Below, one piece after another: positions 9,099 to 17,058 of a DNA stretch of 57,725 nt (position 1 is its first letter; each line of letters begins with the position of its first letter). A model generated the notes under the pieces. It did not search any database and had not been told where the DNA came from. It was given only the letters and a program-made list of their open reading frames with translations. The translations under genes were made by a program, and so were the position numbers. The DNA comes from JBGPJM01 sp041485385 (GTDB taxonomy: Bacteria; Planctomycetota; Phycisphaerae; Phycisphaerales; UBA1924): assembly GCA_041485385.1 (NCBI GenBank), contig JBGPJM010000002.1:1-57725 (forward strand), given 5' to 3'.

Positions 9099-9127
9099 GC
9101 AGTGCGCAGGATCGGCGGCGGTCCACC

Positions 9128-9133
9128 TATCGT
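9128..9133 (+). promoter_or_regulatory. Probable -10 element (TATCGT) for a leaderless start
   Basis: TATCGT lies exactly 6 nt before the ATG at 9140, which has no Shine-Dalgarno. Transcription would begin at or next to the start codon. It is one of five such arrangements in the window. Confidence 0.4.
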
Positions 9134-9139
9134 TGACCG

Positions 9140-11125
9140 ATGCCGGCCGAACCGCCCAAGACCAGCCCCGCCCCCCCGCCTCAGCCGTCGCCCAGGACTC
9201 TCGACGACTACATCGCCGGGGTTCTGCCGAATCTCAACAAGCGGGAGCGACGCCGGCTTGTCGGACGGGGCGGGGTAACGGTGAACGGGCGGGAGATCAC
9301 AGAGGTCGGCACGCCGATCGCTCCCGGCGACGTTGTCGAGCTTCCGGCACTTGCCGGGGCAAACCACGCGGCCGGACCGGGCAATCCCCCCCCCCGCCCG
9401 GCCCTCTCCGACGATTCCCGGCCGTCGCTACAGGCGCCCACGGGGGGGCTGTCACCACGCGGGGCCGAGAGGCCCGCCAGAACGACCCGCCTCCCGGGTG
9501 GCGTACGCCTGGTGTACGAGGACACCGATCTCCTCGTCGTCGACAAGCCACCAGGGCTGCTCACCGCCGATCCGACGCGTACGACGACCGACACACTCTT
9601 CGACCTCTTGAAGGAGTACATCCGTCGCGGACGCCCCGGCGGGAAGCGGCCACGACCCACGCAGGCCCGGGTATGGGTGATCCATCGATTGGATAAGGAC
9701 GCCTCGGGGCTGCTGGTCTTTGCCCGATCGGAACGCGCATTCCAGGTCATCAAGGAGGACTTCCGGGCCAAACGGGTCCACCGGCTCTACCTCGCCGTCG
9801 CGGAGGGGATCGTCGGCCCACCCGGCCACTCCGGCACGCACCAGTCGTTCCTGCACGAGGACTTCCGCGGGTTGGTGAAGAGCATCGAGCCGTCCAAGTT
9901 TCGCGGCGTGCCGGGGGAAGCCGCCAAACTCGCCGTCACGCACTACCGCGTGATCGCGTCGTCGCCGACTACCGGGCCGCGGGGCGGGCTGTCGCTGCTG
10001 CAGGTCCGCCTGGAGACGGGACGGAAGAACCAGATCCGTATCCACATGGCCGACCTGGGCCACCCGCTGGCGGGCGATCGGAAGTACGGGGCGATGTCGG
10101 ATCCGTTGGGACGGCTGGGCCTGCATGCCGCGGAGCTCGGCTTCATGCACCCGGCCACGGGGATGACCGTGCGATACTCGAGCCCGGCGCCTCCTTCGTT
10201 CTATCGCTGCGTCGGAGTCAGGCCGGCTCGAGAGGAGGAGGCGACGCCGCCGGCGGGCGCGGAGCCACGGCCCCAGCGGTCGGCCGCGCCGCCCCCTTCT
10301 CGTGCGCCGAGGAACGAGCGGGGCACGCCACCTGATACCTCGTGGGACCGCGTCGCCGGCTGGTACGACGAGCTCCTCGACGACCGCGGCAACGACCACT
10401 ACGAGCGGGTCATCCTCCCGGGAGTGCTGCGCCTCCTGGGGCCGCGCCCGGGCGCTCGGGTGCTGGACGTCGCCTGTGGGCAGGGGATCCTGAGCAGGCG
10501 TCTGGCGGACCTGGGCGTGCGGGTGGTGGGCGTCGACGCCTCTCCCCGCCTGATCGACGCCGCGCGGAGGCGGTCGGCTGAGGAAAAGGCCGGGCTGGTG
10601 GAGTACTGCGTGGGCGATGCGAGGGAGCTGGCCTCGCTTAGCCTGGGCGAGTTCGACGGCGCGGCGTGCGTGATGGGCCTTAGCAACATCGAGCCCCTTG
10701 AGCCCGTGGTTCTCGGCATCGCGAGCGCGTTGAGGCGCGGCGGAGTGTTCGTCTTCGTCATCGCCCATCCCGCTTTCCGCGCTTCGGGGCAGACGAGTTG
10801 GGACTGGGACGAGCGGAACCGGCGCCAGTTCCGACGGGTGGACGGGTATCTCTCCCCTGGGCAGTACCGAGTACAGATGCACCCGGGGAAGGATCCGGAG
10901 GTGGTGACCTGGACCTTCCACCGGCCGATCCAGACCTACATCAAGACCCTGGCCGCGGCCGGTCTGCTCGTGGAGGCGATCGAAGAATGGCCCGGCCAGC
11001 GGGTCAGCACGTCGGGGCCCCGTGCCGCGGAGGAGAACCGTGCAGCGCGTGAGATCCCGCTCTTCCTGGGTGTTCGCGCGGTGCGGTTGTCCGCGGAGGC
11101 GACGGAGGTCACGGGCAACCAGTGA
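9140..11125 (+). CDS. RluA-family pseudouridine synthase fused to a SAM-dependent methyltransferase
   Basis: A single 661-residue frame. Residues about 20-75 are an S4-type RNA-binding domain (VNGREI near the end). Residues about 115-355 are an RluA-type pseudouridine synthase: the catalytic loop HRLDKDASGLLVFA contains the nucleophile Asp185, followed by KRVHRLYLA and GRKNQIRIHMADLGHPLAGD. A Pro/Arg/Ala-rich linker of about 40 residues leads to a class I methyltransferase (about 395-650) with the SAM loop VLDVACGQGILSRRLA and the acidic VVGVDASP. Pseudouridylation of rRNA or tRNA is the family role of the first half; the target of the methyltransferase is unknown. A C10 run at 9386-9395 lies in the S4-to-catalytic linker, and the frame stays open through it. 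The ATG has no Shine-Dalgarno but a TATCGT 6 nt upstream. The last 17 bp overlap the convergent cytochrome gene. Confidence 0.85.
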   Translation: MPAEPPKTSPAPPPQPSPRTLDDYIAGVLPNLNKRERRRLVGRGGVTVNGREITEVGTPIAPGDVVELPALAGANHAAGPGNPPPRPALSDDSRPSLQAPTGGLSPRGAERPARTTRLPGGVRLVYEDTDLLVVDKPPGLLTADPTRTTTDTLFDLLKEYIRRGRPGGKRPRPTQARVWVIHRLDKDASGLLVFARSERAFQVIKEDFRAKRVHRLYLAVAEGIVGPPGHSGTHQSFLHEDFRGLVKSIEPSKFRGVPGEAAKLAVTHYRVIASSPTTGPRGGLSLLQVRLETGRKNQIRIHMADLGHPLAGDRKYGAMSDPLGRLGLHAAELGFMHPATGMTVRYSSPAPPSFYRCVGVRPAREEEATPPAGAEPRPQRSAAPPPSRAPRNERGTPPDTSWDRVAGWYDELLDDRGNDHYERVILPGVLRLLGPRPGARVLDVACGQGILSRRLADLGVRVVGVDASPRLIDAARRRSAEEKAGLVEYCVGDARELASLSLGEFDGAACVMGLSNIEPLEPVVLGIASALRRGGVFVFVIAHPAFRASGQTSWDWDERNRRQFRRVDGYLSPGQYRVQMHPGKDPEVVTWTFHRPIQTYIKTLAAAGLLVEAIEEWPGQRVSTSGPRAAEENRAAREIPLFLGVRAVRLSAEATEVTGNQ

Positions 11126-12977
11126 AGAAGCAGTTCAGGAAGTCGAAGAAATCCTGGCTGTTCGTGATGCCGTCGACGTTGAAATCAGCCTGGCCGGCGA
11201 AGAAGCCGTTCAGGAAATCGAAGAAATCCTGGCTGTTCGCGAGGCCGTCGGCGTTGAAGTCGCATGGGCAGAGCAGATTGATCGTGCGGCTGTCCATCGC
11301 CACCGGCACGCTCTTGCCGAACATCAACCACATGTCGTAGGCGTTCTGGCCGGGGTTGCCGCCGATGCCGCTCGTGCCGTGGTCCCGCAGGAACTCGATG
11401 TACTCCTTCGACGTCGTCTGGTAGTACACGGTCACCATCGCCCGCTGCACACCGGGAGGAAAGGCGAAGGCAGTGTCGTCCCAGTACTGGCCGTCGGTGT
11501 AGCTGTACCCGACGTGCCCGGCCTGGACGGCGGCGAAGCTCGCGTTGTTGAAGCCCATGGGTGGGATGCGGTTGTCCTTGAAGACCGTGTTGTTCACCGC
11601 CAGGTGGAACCCCGGCCCGATGGGGATGCCCGTTGCGGCCGAGATCGCGGGATCAACGCCGTTGCGGGCCTCGTAGACCTTCGTGTCCGCCGTGCTGAGC
11701 ACCGCTGTGACCGGGTCGTACGACCCCATCTCCGCGACCGTCTGGCCCGCGGGGTCCAGGAACTTCACGTTGATCCACATCCGGCGCCCCTCGTTGTACC
11801 CCGTCGGCAGCTTGTGCCCCGTGAAGTTGATGATCCGCGTCGTCAGAGTGCCGGGGCTGGCGAAGAGTTCGAGATCGGACGCCTTCTGCAGCATGTCCTG
11901 CGCCCGCGCGACGGAGGCGTCCACGGCCGCGTCGCTGAGGCCCGACTCGGACTGGAAGTACAGCTGGTTGATCGCGCGGAGCACCCAGGTGTTGCCGCCG
12001 TTGAAGTTGTGCTGCGGCAGGTTGTCCCGCACCGGCGGGTTGAAGGCGCACCCCTGCCCCGTGATCGTGGGCAAGTGGCAATCCTGGCAGCTGCTGACCG
12101 CCGGCTGGTTTCCCCCGAACCGCCCGCCGAGGTTCACCGGCCCCTGGGCGAACAGGCTCTGCGACCATTCGCTGTAGGTCCGCTGCTCGGGGAACTGCTG
12201 GTACTTGTCGTCGGTCGGGGCGGGCGTGTCCAGCTCGTTCAGCGTGTAGGTGCTGTCCGGTTGGCGTGAGAAATGCGGCAGGCTGACGTCGTGGCAGGTC
12301 GCGCACATGCGTGAGCTCAGGTGGAAGGGCGACTGCCTGAACTGGTGGAATCCCGGCCAGCCGCCCGGGCGGATTACCAGCCAGTCGGCCTGGAGGTCGA
12401 ATGGGCCGCGCCGGCGGTCGCTGGGATCGATGACGTAGTTGGCGCTGTGCGGGTTGAACGGGAGCTCGGTCAACGCGGCGAGGATGGCCTGGTCGTCCGG
12501 CGGGCTCATTCCGGGCGTGTAGACGGGATCCACCATGCGGTGGCAGATCGAGCACGCCACGCCCTCGAAATCCACGTCCTGGAGCAGCGATCCGTCGGTC
12601 GGTGTGCTGTGCCCCACCAGCCATCCCTGCGGAACATGACACCGAAGGCAGGTGTCGCCCGAGAAGGAGGCGTCCTGCCCCGCGTTGGCCAGGGCCGCGT
12701 GGAATACGGGGTCGCGGCCGGCCTGCCCCATCATGCTGGCATTCCAGCGGGTGTAGGGCTCTTCCGGTTCAGAGTAGCTGCCGTGGCAGAAGGAGCAGAC
12801 AACGGCCGAGACCGGTTCGTCGTTGAGTGCTAGGGGCTGTGTGCCGGGCGCGTGGAAATCGTTGATTGTCGTCGGCACGGGCTCGAGGGCCATGGCGACG
12901 CTGACGGCCGCCAGGGCCATCCCGCCTAGCCAGCAGGTCTCCGCCAAACCGAATCGACGACTGTTCCGACTCCGCAT
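11109..12977 (-). CDS. Secreted five-heme cytochrome c with C-terminal dockerin-like repeats
   Basis: A 622-residue exported protein. A signal peptide is visible (Arg-rich start, hydrophobic stretch ending near residue 30). Five CxxCH heme-attachment sites lie at residues 61-65, 110-114, 142-146, 225-229 and 297-301, all in the first half. About 250 residues without hemes follow, then two tandem Ca-binding dockerin-like repeats (DFNADGLANSQDFF and DFNVDGITNSQDFF) and a terminal Gly-Cys-Pro. Such tails are frequent in Phycisphaerae and are thought to mark surface or extracellular proteins. The heme part suggests periplasmic or extracellular electron transfer; the substrate is unknown. I chose the ATG at 12977 because AGGAG precedes it; 14 further open codons upstream look non-coding. 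It converges on, and overlaps by 17 bp, the synthase-methyltransferase gene. Confidence 0.85.
   Translation of the reverse strand: MRSRNSRRFGLAETCWLGGMALAAVSVAMALEPVPTTINDFHAPGTQPLALNDEPVSAVVCSFCHGSYSEPEEPYTRWNASMMGQAGRDPVFHAALANAGQDASFSGDTCLRCHVPQGWLVGHSTPTDGSLLQDVDFEGVACSICHRMVDPVYTPGMSPPDDQAILAALTELPFNPHSANYVIDPSDRRRGPFDLQADWLVIRPGGWPGFHQFRQSPFHLSSRMCATCHDVSLPHFSRQPDSTYTLNELDTPAPTDDKYQQFPEQRTYSEWSQSLFAQGPVNLGGRFGGNQPAVSSCQDCHLPTITGQGCAFNPPVRDNLPQHNFNGGNTWVLRAINQLYFQSESGLSDAAVDASVARAQDMLQKASDLELFASPGTLTTRIINFTGHKLPTGYNEGRRMWINVKFLDPAGQTVAEMGSYDPVTAVLSTADTKVYEARNGVDPAISAATGIPIGPGFHLAVNNTVFKDNRIPPMGFNNASFAAVQAGHVGYSYTDGQYWDDTAFAFPPGVQRAMVTVYYQTTSKEYIEFLRDHGTSGIGGNPGQNAYDMWLMFGKSVPVAMDSRTINLLCPCDFNADGLANSQDFFDFLNGFFAGQADFNVDGITNSQDFFDFLNCFFTGCP
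11133..11261 (-). repeat. Two direct copies of a 54-bp unit (dockerin repeats)
   Basis: Copies at 11133-11186 and 11208-11261, period 75 bp, with five mismatches by my comparison. They encode the two Ca-binding loops at the C-terminus of the multiheme cytochrome. The near identity points to recent duplication or gene conversion of this tail. Confidence 0.85.
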
Positions 12978-13254
12978 CGACCTGCTCCTGCTCCACTCCC
13001 CGGTCGACGAGCCGGGCATTCAGACTGTCGGCCGCCTCGGGATCCGGCTGGACCCCATTCCACACCCGATGAACTTGCGCGACGCCAAAAGGACACACAT
13101 GCCGGATGCCGCGACCGCGGCACCGTCCTCCATTACGTACGCATGCCCAACAGGATGAGACTCAGGCTCGACGAACTATCGCGCGGGAACGTGGAGGGTC
13201 AAGCACCGCCGGCGCGTTACCGGAACTGCTGACCCGGCTCAGGCTCTGTGCGGC

Positions 13255-14190
13255 TCAGCCCGCTCGCAGCAGCTCGACCTCGCCCGGGTCGGGGCACAGG
13301 CCCCGCTGGAACCCCTCTCGCAGCAGGCCCCCGATCGCCCGGCGCCCCCGCTCGCCCGCGTCGAGGGTCAGCTGGTTCACGTACATCCCGACGAAACGAT
13401 CGATGAGTTCTGGCGCCACGCCGGGCGCGAATCCCGCGGCGTACTCGATCGATTCGGCATGATGCTCCATCGCGTACCGGATCGAGGCTTCCAGCAGACG
13501 TACAACCTCCCGCGTCGTGCCCCGTCCGAGCCGATCGTCCAGATCGCGCCTCACCACATTGCCGCCCAGCGGCAAGGGAAGCCCCGTGCGCCCGTTCCAC
13601 CACGCTCCGAGATCGGCAAGCTCCACCAGGCCGTGGTCCTGGTAGGTGAGTTGTCCCTCGTGGATCACCAGCCCGGCGTCGGCCTCGGCGCTCGTGACGG
13701 CGTCGATGATGCGAGAGAACAAGACCTGCGAGCGGCGCGCCGGCACAGCGCCCAGCATCAGGCTCAGCGCGAGAAACGCCGTGGTTCGTTCGCCCGGGAC
13801 GGCGATGAGCGCCCGGCCATGAGCGATTTCCGCCAACCGGTCCGTCGGCGATCCTCCGCCCTGGTCCGGACGCGCCACGACCTTCGGACCATACCCATCG
13901 CCCATCGACGACCCGCACGCCGTCAACGAGTACCGCGTTTTCACGTGGGGGTAGGTGTGCATCGAGATCGCGGTGATGTCCAGGTCGCCGCATTCGGCCG
14001 CACGCCGATTCAGGGCCTCGATGTCCGAGGGCGCCGCCAGGAATCGAAGATGCCCCGTGTCCAGCACCGGCGGGCGCACGGTGCGCGACGTATCGAGCGG
14101 GTCGATCATCCCCGTGATCGGCCACCACATGAACACATCGTCGGCATCGGGGGAATGACCGAACGTCAGTGCGACCTTCTCCGTCGCCAT
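13255..14190 (-). CDS. mqnD: 1,4-dihydroxy-6-naphthoate synthase (futalosine menaquinone pathway)
   Basis: A 311-residue MqnD, which cleaves cyclic dehypoxanthine futalosine to 1,4-dihydroxy-6-naphthoate on the alternative route to menaquinone. The diagnostic N-terminus is FGHSPDADDVFMWW (residues about 9-22), followed later by the DIEALNRRA segment, DITAISMHTYPHV, the glycine-rich YGPKVVAR and VIHEGQLTY. These match MqnD rather than MqnA, which begins with a different segment. The start ATG at 14190 has no Shine-Dalgarno but TACCAT ends 6 nt upstream, consistent with leaderless translation. The frame is open far upstream, but that part overlaps the next gene and has no similarity. No other menaquinone gene is in the window. 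Confidence 0.92.
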   Translation of the reverse strand: MATEKVALTFGHSPDADDVFMWWPITGMIDPLDTSRTVRPPVLDTGHLRFLAAPSDIEALNRRAAECGDLDITAISMHTYPHVKTRYSLTACGSSMGDGYGPKVVARPDQGGGSPTDRLAEIAHGRALIAVPGERTTAFLALSLMLGAVPARRSQVLFSRIIDAVTSAEADAGLVIHEGQLTYQDHGLVELADLGAWWNGRTGLPLPLGGNVVRRDLDDRLGRGTTREVVRLLEASIRYAMEHHAESIEYAAGFAPGVAPELIDRFVGMYVNQLTLDAGERGRRAIGGLLREGFQRGLCPDPGEVELLRAG

Positions 14191-14196
14191 GCGCCG

Positions 14197-14202
14197 ATGG
14201 TA
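14197..14202 (-). promoter_or_regulatory. Probable -10 element (TACCAT) of mqnD, leaderless arrangement
   Basis: Reading the minus strand, TACCAT is followed by 6 nt and the mqnD ATG. No ribosome-binding site is present. Confidence 0.4.
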
Positions 14203-14246
14203 GATCAACCGCCGGTTGCTCGCCCCCCCGCCCCCGTCCCTGCCAG

Positions 14247-15020
14247 CTACTTCGCCGGCATCGCCCGCAGCAGCCACAACTCGTGATTCTGCCGAATGGG
14301 GACCCCCAGGAGGGTCGTTCGTTCCGACCGCTCCTCCGCGACAACGCCGACTCCCGGCGTCAGCCACGTCGTCGTTTCGTTCCGTACCGATGTGCCCGAC
14401 AGGCTCGCCTCGAACACGCTGGTCACCTGGCTCGCCTTGAGCACGCCCGCGGGCACGCGGACACGCTGGCTCGCGGTGAAGCTCACGGTCTGCGTCACTC
14501 TGCCCTTCGCCCGCACCTTGGTCTCGTCGGCGATGGGGTGCACCGTCATCACGAGTTCTTGCTTGAAGGCCCGGGAGACCTCTGACTCGACCATTACCGG
14601 GAACACCACCAGCGCCGGCTCGAAGACCACGGTCACGCCCTCTTCGTGGTTCACCTCGCGCGAAACCGCCAGCGAGCCATCCTCGCGCCACTCGCCGATC
14701 TGCTCCCGCACCAGCCTTGCGTGCTGCTGTCCCTTCTCCGATGTCACGAGCGTCCGGCGGATTGTCCACTTCCGTTTGTCGTCCGCCGGTTCGACCTCCA
14801 CACGCAGCGTTCGTTCGTCCGAATCGGGCGCGACGTAGACCAGTTGGACCGGGCTGGCGCGGACGATCGCCCCGGCCTCAACGGCTCCGACGCCCGCGGC
14901 TGACTCCTCGATTACCAGACCAGCCTGGCCGCCGCGCTTCGCGCACCCGACGGACGCGCAGAGCGTGACCACCAGGACGACACCCGCCGACCACCAGCGC
15001 CCGGTTCTGATCATGGCCAT
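14247..15020 (-). CDS. Exported or lipoprotein-like protein of unknown function
   Basis: A 257-residue protein with an N-terminal export signal: Met-rich start, Arg, then a hydrophobic stretch and Cys near residue 28. The residues before the Cys (Ser-Val-Gly) are close to a lipobox but lack the usual Leu at -3, so lipidation is likely rather than sure. The mature part is mostly beta-strand-like with many alternating Val/Thr residues and no motif I recognise. Two start codons are possible (15020 and 15014). TATTGT on the minus strand ends 5 nt before the first, and there is no Shine-Dalgarno. It ends 56 bp before the mqnD start on the same strand and is divergent from the HEAT-repeat lipoprotein with only 52 bp between the starts, so their promoters interlock. 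Confidence 0.75.
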   Translation of the reverse strand: MAMIRTGRWWSAGVVLVVTLCASVGCAKRGGQAGLVIEESAAGVGAVEAGAIVRASPVQLVYVAPDSDERTLRVEVEPADDKRKWTIRRTLVTSEKGQQHARLVREQIGEWREDGSLAVSREVNHEEGVTVVFEPALVVFPVMVESEVSRAFKQELVMTVHPIADETKVRAKGRVTQTVSFTASQRVRVPAGVLKASQVTSVFEASLSGTSVRNETTTWLTPGVGVVAEERSERTTLLGVPIRQNHELWLLRAMPAK

Positions 15021-15025
15021 CCCGA

Positions 15026-15031
15026 ACAATA
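15026..15031 (-). promoter_or_regulatory. Probable -10 element (TATTGT), leaderless arrangement
   Basis: On the minus strand TATTGT is followed by 5 nt and the ATG at 15020. It lies in the 52-bp gap between two divergent lipoprotein genes. Confidence 0.35.
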
Positions 15032-15058
15032 CCGCGATCGGGCGCGTCCGGCACCGCG

Positions 15059-15064
15059 TATCAT
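15059..15064 (+). promoter_or_regulatory. Probable -10 element (TATCAT) of the HEAT-repeat lipoprotein gene
   Basis: TATCAT is followed by 8 nt and the ATG at 15073, with no Shine-Dalgarno. The transcript would have almost no leader. Confidence 0.4.
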
Positions 15065-15072
15065 GCGTACCG

Positions 15073-15909
15073 ATGTCCACCCACGGACCCGCCGACAGCC
15101 TGTCGCTCCTTCGCCTAGTCCCGGCGCTCGCGCTGGCCGGTCTGCTCCCGGGCTGCGCTCTGCCCGAGGAGGTGTCTAGGCCGATGGCGCAGAAGGAGAG
15201 CGTCCTCGCCGGCCTCTTCAGCCCGACGACCGAGTTCGACGCCGTTCTGTGGGCCAGCGACGAGTTCGACGCCGACAAGCGTGCGCGCGGCACCGCCCTG
15301 CTGGCCTTCTCGCCCGTCGGTGGCAAGCCCGATTACGTCAAGCTCTTCTATCTCCGATACCTCACGGACAAGGACTCGAACGTCCGCGCCGCCGCCGTTT
15401 TCGCGCTGGCGCTGCACGGCAGCCCGGACCACGCCACGCAGATCGCCCCGCTCCTCAAGGACGCCGATCCCGCCGTCCGGCTTAACGCGGCCCGCACCCT
15501 GCAGCGCCTGCACAACACGGCCGCCATCGACGGGCTGATCGATGCCGTCGATGACACCAAGGAGGACAACGCCGCCGTTCGCGCCGAGGCCGCCGACGCG
15601 CTGGGCCAGTACGCCGAGAACCGGGTGCTGGAGAAGCTCATCACGACGCTCGACGATCCGGCGCTCATCGTCAATCAGGGGGCGCTGCGCTCGCTTCGCA
15701 CCCTGACCGGCGAGGATCTCGGGGAGGACCGGCGTGACTGGTCGCGATGGTCGCAGCAGACCCGCGAGCCCTTCGTGCACCAGGGGGCCTACACCTATCC
15801 CGTCTTCTCGCGCGACAAACGATTGATCGAGTGGCTGCCGTTCATGCCCCCCCCGCCCAACGAGACGGCCGGCCAGCCTGTCGGCATGCCCCCCGTGGGC
15901 GGCGGCTAA
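15073..15909 (+). CDS. HEAT-repeat lipoprotein
   Basis: A 278-residue protein with a clear lipoprotein signal: a hydrophobic stretch ending in LAGLLPGC, so the mature protein would start at that Cys and be membrane-anchored. Residues about 75-225 hold four or five HEAT/PBS-lyase-type helical repeats, recognisable by the recurring pattern VRAAAVFALA, VRLNAARTLQ and VRAEAADALG. HEAT repeats usually form a protein-binding scaffold. The C-terminus is Pro/Gly-rich. The frame is open 36 codons further upstream, but the ATG at 15073 gives the canonical signal peptide and has TATCAT 8 nt upstream. It is divergent from another envelope protein gene. The partner is unknown. Confidence 0.85.
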   Translation: MSTHGPADSLSLLRLVPALALAGLLPGCALPEEVSRPMAQKESVLAGLFSPTTEFDAVLWASDEFDADKRARGTALLAFSPVGGKPDYVKLFYLRYLTDKDSNVRAAAVFALALHGSPDHATQIAPLLKDADPAVRLNAARTLQRLHNTAAIDGLIDAVDDTKEDNAAVRAEAADALGQYAENRVLEKLITTLDDPALIVNQGALRSLRTLTGEDLGEDRRDWSRWSQQTREPFVHQGAYTYPVFSRDKRLIEWLPFMPPPPNETAGQPVGMPPVGGG

Positions 15910-15991
15910 GCCGCGCCGTCAAACGGCCGATGAACTCTGCGCCCCCCGGCGTACCTGGCTACCGCGCCCCGCCTGACACCGTGAGCTACGC

Positions 15992-17038
15992 GTGCGAGCA
16001 CTCCGCTTCGATGGCAAGTCCCTTCGCCTTGAGACCGCTCACCCCGAGCCTGCCGCGGCCCCGGGAGAGGCGGTCATCCGCCTGCGGCGCGCCGGCGTCA
16101 GCGAGCTGGACCTGCAGATCGCCTCGGGCGGTGGTCGCTCGCGCCTGCTCGGGACGCTGGGCCATCAGTTTGTCGGCGTCGTCGAGTCCATGAACCTTCC
16201 CAGCGACGCGCCCCCGTCCCTCCAGCAGCGACGCGCCCTCAAAGGGCGGCGGGTCGTCGCCTCCCCCACCCTTGTGTGCGGCCACTGCGACATGTGCCGC
16301 TCGGGCCTCTCGGTCCATTGCCGCTCGCGCCAGGTGCTGGGTGTGCGGGGCCGCGACGGCTGCTTCGCCGATCTGGTCGCCGTGCCCCTGGCCAACCTCT
16401 ACCGGGTGCCCGACTCCATCGATGATGACCAGGCTGTCCTCGCCGCGCCGCTCGCGTGTGCCCTTCATGCGACGCACATGATCCGGACGGAGGGCAAGTC
16501 GTACATCACGGTGCTGGGCGACACGCTCCTGGGCCTGCTCACCGCGCAGACGCTGACCCGGCTGAACGCCTCGGTCCGACTGCTGGGCTCGCGCCCCGAC
16601 CGGCTCCGGCTCTGCGAGCGGTGGGGCGTCAAGCACCGCCCGGTCGAAGAGGCCGGGCGCCGTCAGGACCAGGACGCCGTCATCGACTGCACCGGCACAT
16701 CGGCGGGCCTGCGGCTGGCGATGCAGCACGTGCGTCCCCGCGGCACCATCGTCCTCAAGTCCGCCTCCGCCACCGCGCCGTTTCCGCCGGGCGCGCCCTT
16801 CCCGGAAACACCCGACGCCGCCTGGGGGGCGCCGGTGGACCTCACGCCGATCGTCTCCAACGAGGTGAATGTCGTCGGCAGCCGCGACGGTTCGATCCCC
16901 GACGCCCTGGCGCTGCTCGAGCGAGCCGAGGTCGACACCGCCGGGCTCATCACCCGGCGCTTCAAGCTCGATGAAGCGATCGCCGCCCTCCGCACCGCGG
17001 CGGAACCCGACCAGCTCAAGGTCGTCATCGATCCCTGA
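15992..17038 (+). CDS. Medium-chain dehydrogenase (alcohol dehydrogenase-like) with altered catalytic zinc site
   Basis: A 348-residue member of the zinc-type medium-chain dehydrogenase/reductase family: an N-terminal GroES-like domain and a central Rossmann fold (ITVLGDTLLGLLTAQ near residue 172). The structural zinc cysteines are intact (Cys96, 99, 102 and 110). The catalytic zinc site is not: Ser37 stands where the first Cys ligand should be, and the usual Gly-His-Glu is Gly-His-Gln (residues 57-59). It may therefore be a non-zinc oxidoreductase or have a different metal dependence. The start is the GTG at 15992; the family's typical MRAL opening follows it, but no good Shine-Dalgarno is visible. 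It converges on serA with about 20 bp between the stop codons. The substrate cannot be told. Confidence 0.85.
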   Translation: MRALRFDGKSLRLETAHPEPAAAPGEAVIRLRRAGVSELDLQIASGGGRSRLLGTLGHQFVGVVESMNLPSDAPPSLQQRRALKGRRVVASPTLVCGHCDMCRSGLSVHCRSRQVLGVRGRDGCFADLVAVPLANLYRVPDSIDDDQAVLAAPLACALHATHMIRTEGKSYITVLGDTLLGLLTAQTLTRLNASVRLLGSRPDRLRLCERWGVKHRPVEEAGRRQDQDAVIDCTGTSAGLRLAMQHVRPRGTIVLKSASATAPFPPGAPFPETPDAAWGAPVDLTPIVSNEVNVVGSRDGSIPDALALLERAEVDTAGLITRRFKLDEAIAALRTAAEPDQLKVVIDP

Positions 17039-17058
17039 TCGGGGTCAGGTCATGAGGA

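Noticed and set aside
9386..9395. Frameshift in the synthase-methyltransferase gene at the C10 run
   Set aside because: The frame stays open through the run and family similarity continues on both sides.
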